Positions 20,057-31,879 are shown, numbered from the stretch's first letter. The stretch: 64,000 nt of DNA from Carettochelys insculpta (GCF_033958435.1 NC_134145.1:40761501-40825500), one strand, 5' to 3'. The notes: a model not told the origin generated them from the letters alone. Made by a program: numbers and translations.

Positions 20057-22108
20057 CTATAGTCCGGCACTGGGGGTGGGCGGCCGGGAGCCCCGCCTCG
20101 GCAGCAGCCCTGTCCGGGTCTGGCTGGGGGCCAGGCGGACCGGAAGATACGTCCGGCAAGTCTCAGCTGGCCCCAGGTGTCCCTCGGTGGTCCGGCCCCC
20201 AGTGGCGGGGAGACGGCGGACGGCGCAGTGACGAGTGGAGCAGCGGGTGGCGCGGCGGGTGGAGCACTCAGGGCGGGCGCAGCGGCGGCCAGTGCGGCAT
20301 GGGGGGCCAGGTAATCCGTGAGGCGGTTGAACGTATCCATGTAGGCTCCCCATGCCTCTTGGTGCCAGGCCAGCGCCCGCTCCTGGAGGTGGAGGCAGCA
20401 TTGCTCCACCTGCAAATACTGCTCCGCGACCTCCAGCTGCTGACAATGGATGGCCAGCAGCTGGGGGTCCATTGCCGGCGTGTGGTGTTGCTGGGTCTGC
20501 CGTCTTGCCCGCCGTGGGGCTGGTCGGTCCTCCACCGAGGGGCTTGCCTGGAGCGATGGCCCCAGAGGGGTTTCCAGGACCATTGAAGCCTCGCCAGCGC
20601 TCTCTGGTCCTTCCGATGGTGCAGCTGCGGAACACAGGAGGGGGGGAAGAAGAGTGGAGACAGGCGTTAGTGTGGGCCCCGAGCCGTGGCCCTTGTCCCC
20701 CCACCCCTGTGCTGCAGGTTCCCCATCCCTGTCCCTGGGAGATGCTGCTGTGATGGGGTTCACGGGTCCCCCTGCACTGTACCCTGTCCCCTGGCGGGAG
20801 TGACTCTCACTTCACTCAGCAGGGTCTGACAGGAGAGGTTTCTTAGGCCACAGATGCCCAGTTTCTCCCAGGAGTGACAGCACAGCAGTCAGAGACAGTC
20901 CTTCCAACCCGTCCTGGGGAGAAGACCCCAAGGGGTGCCCCTCTGGGGTGTAGCTTTCCCCCTACTCAGGCTGGCTGCCTTCCAGCTCTCCCTTCCCCTA
21001 GCCTCTACCTGCGGCCCCCCCCGATTCAGAGCCAGCTCGGCTTCTCCCTCCTCTTTGTTCAGGGCACAGGTGTCACCTGCCAGTTGTAGCCCCAGGATCA
21101 TCCTTTGCCCCTGGGAGCTATTCAGCTTGTTTCTCATAGCTAGCCTGAGTCTCGCATTTGCACTCCTCCCACTCCATCACATGCTGCTGCGGCTGCTGCT
21201 GCTGCTGTTGCTGCTGCGGGGTGTCCCACCCCCTCCTCCCGGGGGACCCTAGAGGTTCTGCTCCCCCCTGCCCTGGGGATGGGGCTTGGCACTGTCGTGC
21301 TGGGGGAGGGGCAGGGGCTGATGCACTCCTGTGAGGGACATGGCACTGCTGTCCTTGGGGCCATGGCCATCTGGGCATGTGGAGAGCCCTGGCCACATAT
21401 CTATTACCCCCGCCCCTCAGCCCCAGGGGTGTACATCAGGGGGGTACATACCTGTAGGTCCACTCCCACGGTCCGGGGACACCTGGGAGGCAGCCGCCTG
21501 GCTGCTGCTCCAGGATGGGAGGAGGATGTGCAGCCCCGTCTCAGCGGAGGAGGAGTCCCCCTCCTCCTCCTCCTTCTGCTGCAATGCCCCGGGGCTGGGC
21601 TCAAGGGGGGGCCCCCAGGGTGTGGGGCTTACCTCCGGGGCAGACTCCGGCTCCGGGGCCTGCTGGGGCTCCTCAGCCGAGGTGTCAAGAGTGGCTGGAG
21701 GGGAGGAGGTGTGCCGGGGGCCCAGGATGTCCCTGAGCTCCCTGTAAAAGGGGCAAGTGATGGGGGCGGCCCCAGATCGGCCAGCCGCATCCCGGGCCCG
21801 GGCATAACCCTGCCACAGCTCTTTGACTTTACTCCGGACATGGTCCAGAGTGCGGGCAGGGTGACCCCGGGCGGCCAGGCCCTTGGCCAGCCAGGCGAAC
21901 ACATCCACGTTCCACCTCTTGTTCCCCATTACCTGGAGCACCTCCTCCTCGCTCCAGAGCCCCAGCCCCGATCCCGAAGCTCGGCCTCCGTCCAGAAGGG
22001 GCCCCGCTGCCGCTTGCTGGCCTGGCTGCCAGCCTGGCTGCCCTAGCTGCCCTGGTTCCCCTTGGGGAGGGTCCCCTGGGGGCACTGGGGGGGCTGCTGG
22101 GCCGCCAT
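20057..22108 (-). pseudogene. Harbinger Myb/SANT-like accessory protein, E3 copy, broken
   Basis: Exon 1 is 22108-21452 (ACAG|GTATGT) and exon 2 begins at 20624 after CCGCAG. The first frame stops at an in-frame TAG about 22 codons in (NQGS*GSQ). A length change near 21965 (GATCGGGGCTGGGGC) shifts the frame inside the Myb domain. Downstream the domain continues as LGLWSEEEVLQVMG, RWNVDVFAWLAKGL and SKVKELWQGY. Exon 2 retains LEVAEQYLQVEQCCLHLQER and Ala/Pro repeats. A frameshift near 20190 makes the frame overrun to 19876 instead of ending at SAGL near 20057. Confidence 0.88.
20749..21181 (-). mobile_element. Solo-LTR-like insertion in the E3 Myb gene intron
   Basis: A 433-bp segment beginning TGTGATGG and ending CCATCACA, flanked by TGCTGC (20743-20748 and 21182-21187). 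It is the same sequence at the same intron position as in E2, so it was present in their common ancestor. Confidence 0.6.
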
Positions 22109-22220
22109 CGGTGCGCTGGGGGGTTCTTGGGTCTGCTGAAGAGCGTGCAGGCTGGCTGCGTGTTATTGCTGCTGCCTGCACTCTCTCTCAGCTTCCTGCA
22201 CAGAAAGGGAGGGGGCAGGG

Positions 22221-22237
22221 ACCTTTAAGGGGCTGCT
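22221..22237 (-). promoter_or_regulatory. CCTTTAAGGGGC box upstream of the E3 Myb-like gene
   Basis: Same box and spacing as in the other three large elements. Role inferred. Confidence 0.4.
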
Positions 22238-22544
22238 CCACATGGCCACCATTGAGCTGAGGGGCTGTAGAGAGCGTCTCTCAACCCCTCATCTGATGGC
22301 CACCATGGAGGACCCCGCAATTTCCATGTTGCGGGACGCGCAACGACTACATGGTCCCTACTTCGACGTTGAATGTCGAAGTAGGGCGCTATTCCCATCC
22401 CCTCATGGGGTTAGCGGCTTCGACGTCTTGCCGCCTAACGTCGATGTTAACATCGAAATAGCGCCCTACAAGTGTAGCCGTGACGGGTGCTATTTCGAAG
22501 TTAGTGCTGCTACTTCGAAGTAGCGTGCACGTGTAGACACGGCT

Positions 22545-22945
22545 TGAAAGAACTGGGTTTGGTTTATCTAGGAAACAGAAGACTGAGAGGGGACATGCTC
22601 ACAGTTTTAAGCTACCTAAAAGAATGTTACAAGGAGGAGGGAGGGAAATTGTTCTCTATAACTTCTGAGGATAGGACAAGGAGCAATGGCCTTAAATTGC
22701 AGCAAGGGCAGTTTAGGTGGGAAGTTAGGAAAAGCTTCCTAATTGTCATGGTGGTTAAACACTGGAATAAATTGCCGAGGGAGGTTGTCGAATCTTCATC
22801 ATTGGAGATATTTAACAGCAGGTGAGACAAACATCTGTCAGGAACGAGCCAAATGGTGCTTGGTCCTGTCATGAGTGCAGGGGACTGGCCTTGATGACTT
22901 TTCAGGGTTCCTTCTATTTCTGTTTCATTCTATGATTCTATGTAG
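22545..22945 (+). mobile_element. CR1 3' region, continuation of the copy split by E3
   Basis: Sequence runs TGAAAGAACTGGGTTTGG, then GAGAGGGGACATGCTCACAG, the 3' UTR, and ends in ATTCTATGATTCTATG, the CR1 3' octamer-type repeat. The protein frame still reads LGLVYLGNRRLRGDMLTVLS, equivalent to the CR1 ORF2 C-terminus. Confidence 0.9.
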
Positions 22946-24362
22946 GTAATTTGGAGGCCTAAGTCCTATTTTCAAAAGCATCTAAGCTTCTGTGTAAGTC
23001 AATTGGATTTAGACTTCAAAGGGCCTAAGTCACTTTCGAAAATAGGATTGTGGCTCCTGTATCGCTTGTTCACTTTTGAAAAAAAAAACCCTTTGCTGTT
23101 TTGGAGCTATTATAGTAAATTCAGAATGCAGAAAATGTTTGATTTATACCCACAGAATATCTATTCAAGAATATTACTGTACGTTTTTCTTTGTTTTGTA
23201 TTCTTTTTCAGTTACTTCCAATAAGTGGGAAAATGTTTTCTCTAGAGTCTCTGGCATACAGTAGTTATTCAGCTAACTATTGGCATATGTTCTTGAAATG
23301 CCTGCCCACAAGATGACCTGTAGACTAAACAGAATCTGTGGAATCTGTTGATCTTCTTAGATGAACGGAAGAATTCATGTTTAAAGAAAAAAAAAACCAC
23401 GTAGCGGTACTAGTCTTTTTTACTGATCTGAGCCCTGCCCCCAGTCCCACTCCACTCCCACCCACGTTCGTCCCCCACACATAGCACTCTGTGAGATGTA
23501 ATTGTCTGGATCAGCTTCTCTTCACAGTACATTCAGCTATCTGCAGCCCTAGCAGAGGTGAAAGAAAGTGGGTGGGCCTGGGGTATAGCTCTGGCAGGAG
23601 CTGGCTGAGCTGTGGCAATAGCCAGCAGGGAGCCATTTAAAGACCTGGCAGGGGCCCGAGTTGCAGTAGGACAGTACCTGAAAGAAATTTTCAGTTACTT
23701 TGACCTCTGAGCTCTAAGCAAAACTACAGTATTCACCCTGGCAGCCCATTTATTGTGGCATCGGGGCAGCTAGGTCAAATTTAAGCTAGTGGGATTACAG
23801 GGAGCTGAGAGGGTCACAACATCATTCAGATGTTATTCTATTGCCCCGCACTCACACACACACAAAGGTGGCAATTACCCTGGACCTGGGTAATTTAAAA
23901 GGGCCTTTGGGCTCCAGCTGCAGCGGCAGCAGTGGCAACTGTGAGAGCCTGGAGTCCTTCAAGTAACTCCTGGAGTGCCTCCATGTGGTTTTGAGGGATG
24001 CCTGGGGAGGTGGAGGTGCCATGTAGCATGGTCCAGGCAGGAGTTGAGGGTGGCACTGCAGTCTGGAAGGTGCTCAGGGCCAGCTGCCCCCAGCCCCACC
24101 TCTTCTGACCTTGGCCCTGCTCCTTCTGGGAGTGTGGAGCTGCTTCCACCCACAACCTTGTGCAGGTGGCCCAGCATGACTGTCAGCTGCCCTGCATCCA
24201 GCTGTCTACTTTTGAGTCTCTAATGATACCTATTTTTGACTCATTTTTCTCTGTCACCTATTCAGCTTTCAGAGTCACAGTCAGAATTTAATGCTACAGC
24301 TGTGGCCACATCTTCAAAATGAAGAGTCGATATTACTGTTTAGAATGCCATTCATTCAACAT
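22946..24362. other. Mostly unrecognised; GC-richer patch at 23560-24210
   Basis: The first 600 bp show nothing. The patch at 23895-24155 has an 86-codon minus-strand frame with an Ala-rich, Leu-rich stretch (EALQELLEGLQAL) that could be an old transposon accessory exon, but I see no diagnostic motif and no flanking terminal repeats. Confidence 0.4.
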
Positions 24363-24365
24363 TCC

Positions 24366-24783
24366 GGCCGTGGCCACACTTGGCCAAACTTCGAAATGGC
24401 CATGCAAATGGCCATTTCAAAGATTACTAATGAGGACGCTTCTGGCCGCAGAGCTTCAAAAGCGTTGCTTTTGAACGCTCATGGCTCGGCGTGGCTACAT
24501 GGGGGTCCTTTTTGAAAGGACCCCACACCTTTCAAAAGTCCCTTATTCCCCTCTGCTGAGAGGAATAATGGGATTTCAAAAGGCGCAGGGTCCTTTCGAA
24601 AAGGACCCCGGTGTAGCCGCGCTGAGTCGCGAGCGTTTGAAAGCGGTGTTTTCGAAGCGCCACGGCCAGAAACATGCTAATGTTAATGAGGCACTGAATA
24701 TTCAATTCAGTGCCTCATTAGTAATCTTCGAAATGGCCATTTGCATGGCCATTTTGAAGTTTTGGCCAAGTATGGCCACAGCA
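24366..24783. mobile_element. P1: divergent foldback element of the P family
   Basis: Long inverted repeats centre on CCCTTATTCCCCTCTGCTGA. The outer part reads GGCCAAACTTCGAAATGGCC and the right end is ...TATGGCCACAGCA. Flanks are TCC on both sides. It is more diverged from P2-P8 than they are from each other. Non-coding. Confidence 0.75.
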
Positions 24784-24786
24784 TCC

Positions 24787-26380
24787 CTGTTCTAATATGT
24801 TTTAGGCAGCTAGAAGCAATCAGAAGGAACATGACATATTTGGAATGAAATTAAAACCTAAAATTAGTCTACAATTCATGATTAACTTGGAAATGTATCA
24901 TATCAAGCTAAAGTATGAACATATTTTTAGCAGGAATGGGATAATAGTTTATTGAGAATAAAGTTGAGGTGTCTGTTTTTGAGCCAAAAGGATCTGATTC
25001 CAGGTTAGATGGTTGTATCTAGCAATGGTGGCTTTTGGAAATATAGCATGAACACCTATGTATTTTGATGAAAAATCTCTAATTCATTGTAATCTGGACA
25101 AATCTGATTTCTAACACCTGGAGACTGTATGTAATTTGTTGGTTTACTTCTGCAAACAGACCCTGATGTACTCCTGATATCTTACCTCACAGTTAGGTTC
25201 TAGGTCCCCTGCTTGACTCCTCGTCCCTCGCTCTGTGTATGGTCTACTACCCCTGCCTCAGCAGATCTGTCTGGCTTCTGATTCAGCAACTATGACCTGA
25301 CTCCTTGACATTACTTGAGCCAATCATAGTTGAGATCTTAACTGTGGCTGTGGTAGGCTTCCTTCTTCTAAGAAACTATGTAACAGGTGGTTAGTTCAGC
25401 AGTGAGAGAAGACCTTGTGAGAAATGACATGGCTCCCACTGCATAGAATTTACATGAGAATTTAAAATGTCTTATTTTTCTTAAGCATTTCTATAATCTA
25501 CGTAATTAATTTAAGCAGATGGAATGATTTTTTTTTCAGTGCTGGTTCCTTTGACAGACTGTACAGCTGAACTCCACACGTTCCAAAGGTGTACCTTATC
25601 CTACCAAAGAAGCCACCACAGTATGGGTACAGTTACACTGTGGTTTCTATTTCAGGATACTTTTTTATCCTGAAATAGAAACTCAATGGCCAAACACCGT
25701 GCTTGAAATAGCAGGGCTGTTTTGAGCACAGTTTTTTGTTCCTGCTACCCCTTGCCATGAGAGGGTTAGCAGGAAGTTAGAAATAGGCACTTATTTCGAA
25801 CTTTGGTGCCCATATGGCTGACACTGAGTTCCAAATAAGTTACCTTGAAATACCTTATGCAATTTGTGCAATGCAAATTGTGTAAAATTTTTCAAGATAT
25901 GGCTACAGTGTATCCCTACCCAAAGGGAATACGTTCTGAAAGAGGAAATTGAGTGTGGATAGCCTGGCCCATGGGCTAGGCTCAATCTGTTCAAAAGTTG
26001 TAGGAAGTAGCAGAGAATTTGCAAAATAGGAGGGCTCATGGCTTAGAACCATTTGAAGACCTCAATTAAAAGAGGCCATCCACCTATTTGAAGTCTCTTC
26101 CCAAGAACCACCTGTTGAAGACAAAGTATGCCCTATTTTCATGGGATTGTATTCAAATAGATCCTGATGTGCACAGGCTATATCTACTCTTTACTGCAGT
26201 GGTGATTACAGTGGTGTAAATTGTAGAGTGCACCCAAATGTTATGATACAAGTGACCCATGTAGACACTGCTGGAATTAACTAAAGAATTCCTACTCCAT
26301 GTCAATGTAGTTTTTTAAACAGGATTACAGTAATGCAAATCATGCATTTCTTCATTTGTAGGAGCAGTGTCCACATGAGG
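24787..26380. other. No gene; possible old foldback at 25625-25910
   Basis: Mostly unrecognised AT-rich DNA. At 25650-25690 a near-perfect hairpin (TTTCTATTTCAGGATA / TATCCTGAAATAGAAA) and the TTATTTCGAAC stretch near 25792 suggest a decayed foldback element of unknown family. Confidence 0.4.
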
Positions 26381-26384
26381 TAAT

Positions 26385-27157
26385 TATGTGTGTCGACACA
26401 GCACAGTTATTTCAAAATATCAGCCACTATTTAAAAATAACTATGCAAGTACCTACACAACTCAGCCACTACTTTGAAATACCTGGGCTATGTCTACACT
26501 AGCCCCAAACTTCGAAATGGCCATGCAAATGGCCACTTTGAAGTTTACTAATGAAGCGCTGAAATACATGTTCAGTGCCTCATTAGCATGCAGGTGGCTG
26601 CGGCACTTCGAAATTGACGCAGCTCGCTGCCGTGCGGCTCGTTCAGACGGGGCTCCTTTTCAAAAGGACCCCGCCTGCTTCAAAGTCCCCTTATTCCCAT
26701 CTGCTCATAGGAATAAGAGGACTTTGAAGTAGGTGGGGTCCTTTCGAAAAGGAGCCCTGTCTGGACAAGCCACGCGGCGGCGAGCCACATCAATTTCGAA
26801 GTGCCACGGCCGCCCGCATGCTAATGAGGCGTGGCCATTTCGAAGTTTGGGGCTAGTGTAGACACGGCCCTGACATTGTATTTTGAAACTGGCAAAGCTC
26901 ATTCTATGAGAAATAGGTATTTGAAATAGTGGCTGTGTAGTCGGGGAACAGATCCTATTTTGAAATAAACCATAGCGCATCCAATGGCTCAGTTTCAAAA
27001 TTAGCTCTATTGCTTGTAGATGATGTATTTTGAAATAGATGAGTACTAGTTCAAAATGTATTTTTGTGTGGAGCTGCACTATTTTGGCAAACACTGTTCC
27101 AGAATGCCTCTTCTGGAATAGTTTATTCATGAATAATGCTGCTGTGTAGACATAGCC
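26385..27157. mobile_element. S: old foldback element interrupted by P2
   Basis: Repeated TATTTTGAAATA-type palindromes, a left end near GTGTGTCGACACAGCAC and a right end GCTGTGTAGACATAGCC at 27141-27157 frame the P2 insertion. Decayed; the left boundary is approximate. Confidence 0.45.
26486..26869. mobile_element. P2: foldback element of the P family
   Basis: A 384-bp near-complete palindrome from GGCTATGTCTACACTAGCC to GGCTAGTGTAGACACGGCC, with TSD CTG (26483-26485 and 26870-26872). Subterminal AACTTCGAAATGGCCATG and central CCCTTATTCCCATCTGCTCA. Non-coding. Confidence 0.92.
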
Positions 27158-27160
27158 TAA

Positions 27161-27608
27161 GGCTATGTTGAAATTAGAGAAATTTGTTGACAGAAGTTTT
27201 TTTTTGGAAGATATTTTGCACCAAAACTTCTGTCAACAGATCTTGTCCATACCACCAAAGCATATCGAAAGAGTGATCCACTGTGTCAACAGAGAGGGGC
27301 TGGACTTTGCAGCTGTTCTTATGGCAAAACAGCCAACTGGAAGCACAGTTGACATGGTTGCCTGGTGTTCCTGAAGCTCTTTTTTGTCAATGTAAGGATC
27401 CACGGAACATCCAGACTGGCTTTTTGTCAACAGAGCTCCGTTGACAGAGGCGTTCTTCCTTGTGGCAAGCGGGGTACAGATGTCAACAAAAGAGCTGAGT
27501 TCTGTCGACTTACTGTTGACAGAATGTTCTTGGGGATCTGGAGGTTCCATGGGTTTTGTTGACAAAACAGTCATTTTGTCAACAAAACCCTCTAGTCTAG
27601 ACATAGCC
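27161..27608. mobile_element. R: foldback element with TGTCAACA motifs
   Basis: The left end GGCTATGTTGAAATTAG and right end CTAGTCTAGACATAGCC are imperfect inverted repeats, flanked by TAA and TTA. At least eight copies of TTGTCAACA/TGTTGACAA occur inside, several in inverted pairs. It abuts the end of S. A 35-bp tail of the same family is at 53955-53989. Confidence 0.65.
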
Positions 27609-27611
27609 TTA

Positions 27612-28193
27612 GAGAGCAACATTTGGTGCACTCTGCAATTCACACCCCTGTAGCCCACAGTGTAACTAGCTCCAAAAAGTGCTCTAAAATATGCTGTGTC
27701 TTTGCTGAGTGAAACGTGAAATGAATCTCTGCCAATACGTGTGCTGTGCCACTAAGGAAATTAGAAACAAGTAGGATCTGGCTGTGTGCATAGTATGGGA
27801 CGTGTGGAAAATTGCCATCCCCGTCAGTTCATAACGCTTAGTCTTCATTCATTGTTAGTGGCAGTAAAACCAGAGGAAAGTGCTTGGAAGAAATATAATA
27901 TGACACAAATCAGAATTGTTTTTAAGCTTAGAAAGTAAATTGGCTGCTGTGGGATCTTTGTTAACTCTAAAGATGTAAAATGCAAATTGAAAGGATGCTT
28001 TTTGAAATTGCAGAGGTCTCATCATATCTGCCTACACAGGAGTGAGAGGACAGAATGTGTCCCCCTTACTCCCTTGTTCCACCTATACCAACTAAGAAAA
28101 CTCACACCTTCCAGCCCAATCAAATCCAAACATACTTAAAACTAAAATAGTAAAAGAGGATAAAATTCTTACTTTGCAAGTATACAACCTTAC
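27612..28193. other. No gene or repeat recognised
   Basis: Unremarkable AT-rich sequence between R and the next small derivative. Confidence 0.5.
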
Positions 28194-28196
28194 TAT

Positions 28197-28907
28197 GGCT
28201 ACGTCTACACGTGAAGCCTACATCGAAGTAGCCTATTTCGATGTGGCGACATCGAAATAGGCTATTTCAATGAATAACGTCTACACGTCCTCCAGGGCTG
28301 GCAACGTCGATGTTCAACATCGACGTTGTGCAGCACCACATCGAAATAGGCGCTGCGAGGGAACATCTACTCGCCAAAGTAGCACACATCGAAACAAGGG
28401 TGCCAGGCACAGCTGCAGACAGGATCACAGGGCGGACTCAACAGCAAGCCGCTCCCTTAAAGGGCCCCTCCCAGGCACAGTTGCACTAAACAACACAAGA
28501 TCCACAGAGCTGACAACTGGTTGCAGACCCTGTGCATGCAGCATGGATCCCCAGCTGCAGCAGCAGCAGCCAGAAGCCCTGGGCTAAGGGCTGCTGCACA
28601 CGGTGACCATAAAGCCCCGCAGGGGCTGGAAAGAGAGCGTCTCTCAACCCCTCAGCTGATGGCCGCCATGGCGGACCCCGCAATTTCGATGTTGCGGGAC
28701 GCGCAACGACTACACGGTCCCTACTTCGACGTATAACGTCGAAGTAGGGCGCTATTCCTATCCCCTCATGGGGTTAGCGACTTCGACGTCTCGCCGCCTA
28801 ACGTCGATGTTCACATCAAAATAGCGCCCAGCACGTGTAGCCATGACAGGAGCTATTTCGAAGTTAGTGCCACTACTTCGAAGTAGCGTGCATGTGTAGA
28901 CATGGCT
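28197..28907 (+). mobile_element. A2: internal-deletion derivative of the E Harbinger family
   Basis: 711 bp with TSD TAT (28194-28196 and 28908-28910). It keeps both subterminal regions, the CTCCCTTAAAGGGCCCC box and the mini-frame MDPQLQQQQPEALG followed by a stop. Confidence 0.94.
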
Positions 28908-28910
28908 TAT

Positions 28911-29341
28911 GTGATACTATTTCTCTCTGTGTTATGTTTAGCTGTGGGCCAAATCTATTTTGCAATAATGTCAGTAGAAACATTCCCATTAACTGTAACA
29001 GGGCTGGATTGGGTCCCTGGATTGTAACCTGGATCAAGTAGTCTTTAAATCAAGTCAGGTTGATTAAAGTAAATGATACTGTAACTCAAACAAGAGTTTG
29101 GGGCTAGATGTAAGAATTACTGGCTGAGTTAATGCAGGAATGCAGACTAGATGCTCATTGTGCCTCTGACCCACCATGCGCCAGCTCTTACCACAGCTTT
29201 GGGCCTCAGGTGTGCACTAACAAATTCATTGCTGGAAATCTGAATGTTTCCTGTATGGTTTTGGCATGGTTAAGATGGGTACTGAATTTATAACACTGTC
29301 TTTAGTATTTAGACATTATGAAATATTTCAAAAGTGCTGAG
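28911..29341. other. No gene or repeat recognised
   Basis: Single-copy-looking sequence; no features by eye. Confidence 0.5.
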
Positions 29342-29563
29342 AAGTAGCAGAGAGGTAGCCGAGTTAGCCTGTATCTTCACAAACAACAAGAAGTCTTGTA
29401 GCACCTTATAGACAAACAGATATTTTGGAGCATAAGCTTTTGTGGGCAAAGACCCACTTCATCAGATGCATCTGAAGAAGTGGGGTCTTTGTCCATGAAA
29501 GCTTTTACTCCAAAATATCTGTTAGTCTATAAGGTTCCACAAAATTTCTTGTTGTTTTCAGAA
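29342..29563. mobile_element. Head-to-head pair of Penelope-type 3' tails
   Basis: The right half reads CTGAAGAAGTGGGGTCTTTG, then GCTTTTACTCCAAAATATCT and GTTAGTCTATAAGG. The left half is the same module inverted. The two meet at the palindrome TTCATCAGATGCATCTGAAG. The same module forms the 3' end of the GIY-YIG-bearing element at 50686-51660, so these are likely Penelope-derived non-autonomous copies. Confidence 0.6.
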
Positions 29564-30183
29564 TTCCTGCATTCATTAATCTAACTTAAAATGTCTTTAT
29601 CATGTGCTATAAGGTAATATTTAAGTTTTTACTTTATAATTGTAAAAATGTTCACCCTAAAATGGTCAATGTGTCAGAAGGGATTGCCTGCTGCTCACTA
29701 AAATGGCTATTGAAACTAAATAGACAGTTGTGGGACGTCACAGTACAAAGCCTTTGTCAACTGCTACTTTGACCCTCCCTCCCACGCAGAGGCAACATGC
29801 CAAAGGGTTTGTCTCATCAACTTGAATTCTGGAAAAAAGAAATAAGGATAATGAACAAGAAAAAAATGAATCTTTCTTTTGCTCCTTAGAGTCTCACAGG
29901 CCAGAGCTATGAAACAAAAGCAGAGACGCTCAGGATCAGTCAGTGTTATCCCTAAAAGACCTTTGGTTCTGACATATTACTATAATTCTTTACTTTTGGA
30001 ACCATAGACTTTGGGGATGTGTTTTCTGCTCTGTCCTGTAAATGATTCCTTTATCATTTTCTATATCATTTTCCAAGTTAATAAATCCTGGTTTGGATTC
30101 CTATAGGGTTATCTATATGCATTGTCTTTGGTGTGAGATCTGAGGTGCAGATGGACCTGGGGTGAGTTGTCCAACCAGCACAC
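29564..30183. other. No gene or repeat recognised
   Basis: AT-rich sequence with no recognised elements. Confidence 0.45.
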
Positions 30184-30186
30184 TAA

Positions 30187-30860
30187 GGCTACGTCTACAC
30201 GTGAACGCTACATCGAAATTCGATGAATAACGTCTACACGTCCTCCAGGGCTGGCAACGTCGACGTTCAACATCGACGTTGTGCAGCACCACATCGAAAT
30301 AGGCGCTGCAAGAGAACGTCTACACGCCAAAGTAGCACACATCGAAATAAGGGTGCCAGGAACAGCTGCAGACAGGGTCACAGGGCGGACTCAACAGCAA
30401 GCCGCTCCCTTAAAGGGCCCCTCCCAGACACAGTTGCACTAAACAACACAAGATCCACAGAGCCGACAACTGGTTGCAGACCCTGTGCATGCAGCATGGA
30501 TCCCCAGCTGCAGCAGCAGCAGCCAGAAGCCCTGGGCTAAGGGCTGCTGCACACGGTGACCATAGAGCCCCGCAGGGGCTGGAAAGAGAGCGTCTCTCAA
30601 CCCCTCAGCTGATGGCCGCCATGGCAGACCCTGCAATTTTGATGTTGCGGGACGCGCAATGACTACACGGTCCCTACTTCGACGTTGAATGTCGAAGTAG
30701 GGCGCTATTCCCATCCCCTCATGGGGTTAGCGACTTCGACGTCTCGCCGCCTAACGTCGATGTTAACATCGAAATAGCGCCCAACACGTGTAGCCGTGAC
30801 GGGCGCTATTTCGAAGTTAGTGCCGCTACTTCGAAGTAGCGTGCATGTGTAGACACGGCT
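30187..30860 (+). mobile_element. A3: internal-deletion derivative of the E Harbinger family
   Basis: 674 bp with TSD TAA (30184-30186 and 30861-30863). Same layout as A2, but about 40 bp of the left subterminal TATTTCGATG repeat cluster is deleted. Confidence 0.94.
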
Positions 30861-30863
30861 TAA

Positions 30864-31668
30864 ATGTGATGAGGTTTGGTGAGGAGTCCTGCTTGTGTGC
30901 TACATGAGGCATATTGTGCATGAATTAAGAAGTGGCTGATCTTTTGCGGAGGGAAGCAACCTGAGTCTTTTGTGATCTTTAGTGTGTAGCAACCATTGTT
31001 AAGTTCAGCTTGTCTGGGTGGCAAGATAGTCTGAAATTCCCAAAGGAACTGTCTGTGATTCCATGGTAAGACAAAGTGTTACTTCTAGTTCACATGTGTT
31101 ACTCGGTTGGTGAAATTTATAGAACATACAGCCAGTGTGGAGTGTCTGCCCTGCCTTTTGACAGCCTGCCATGAGATAGGCTTCCATGGTTCTGAATCGC
31201 TCCCAAGAGAATGACACACTTGATGGTCCTTTCTGACCTTAAGTCTTGGAATATTTTCTTATTCTTTTTGCAGAGTGTTTCACACAACAAAGGGGTTATG
31301 TTTGGTAATAATAACACTAGTTCACAAATAACATTTGTTATGTGTACATTTGCTCTGTCTCAAGGCTTATTTTATTAAATGGTGTTGAGGGCACAAGGAT
31401 TAGAAGAGATATTAGAGTAAGGGTATGAAGAACTTGGTAGAATCTTACACTGCCTATTCAAATAACTTTTTCCATCTAATAAACTTCTGTATCTTCAGTG
31501 GCAAATTAATAGGGTGCATAAATATACTCCAAACAAATAAAACTTTTTTTTTGCTGAAACCACAATTTAAAGTTTTGTGCTGATAATCTAAGAAGATTGG
31601 ATGCAGCAACCATTATACTTTTGTTATAAGATCACAGAAATATTCTTCCATGTTAGCTAAATCTACCT
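30864..31668. other. No gene or repeat recognised
   Basis: AT-rich sequence without supported features. Confidence 0.45.
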
Positions 31669-31877
31669 TTATTTAATGGGAAGAAGGATTCTTTCGAAGA
31701 TCGGTTTACTTTCGAAAGAGCAGCATCCACACTGGCTTTCTTCTTTCGAAAGAAGCTTTTTCAAAATTAGAATACGCAAATGAGGTGCCAAATATACAAA
31801 TTTATAACTATTTGCATTTTCAATTTACCTCATTTGCATACCTATTTTGAAAGAGGAATGTAAATGTAGACACACCC
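31669..31877. mobile_element. Q2: half copy of the Q foldback element
   Basis: It begins at the palindrome centre (TTATTTAATGGGAAGAAGG) and runs outward through TTCTTTCGAAAGAAGC to the terminus GTAGACACACCC. The other arm is missing. Confidence 0.75.
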
Positions 31878-31879
31878 TC

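Larger units (their letters stand above)
17892..22544. mobile_element. E3: PIF/Harbinger element inserted in CR1
   Basis: The left end is AGCTACGTCTACACGAG and the right end is CACGTGTAGACACGGCT. Immediate flanks are GGG and TGA, so no exact 3-bp duplication survives, but CR1 sequence is continuous across the element. It contains the transposase on + (18250-19666), the Myb-like gene on - (22108 to about 20057) and an LTR-like insertion at 20749-21181, as in E2. Confidence 0.92.

Noticed and set aside
19876..20763. 295-codon minus-strand frame as a separate gene
   Set aside because: It starts in the intron and overruns the normal stop of the E3 Myb gene because of a frameshift near 20190.
23895..24155. 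86-codon minus-strand frame as a gene
   Set aside because: No domain, no homologous copy in the window, and Ala-rich composition is expected from GC-rich sequence.
24366..24783. CRISPR-like or satellite array from repeated TTCGAAATGGCC
   Set aside because: Repeats are mirror arms of one palindrome, not direct repeats with spacers.
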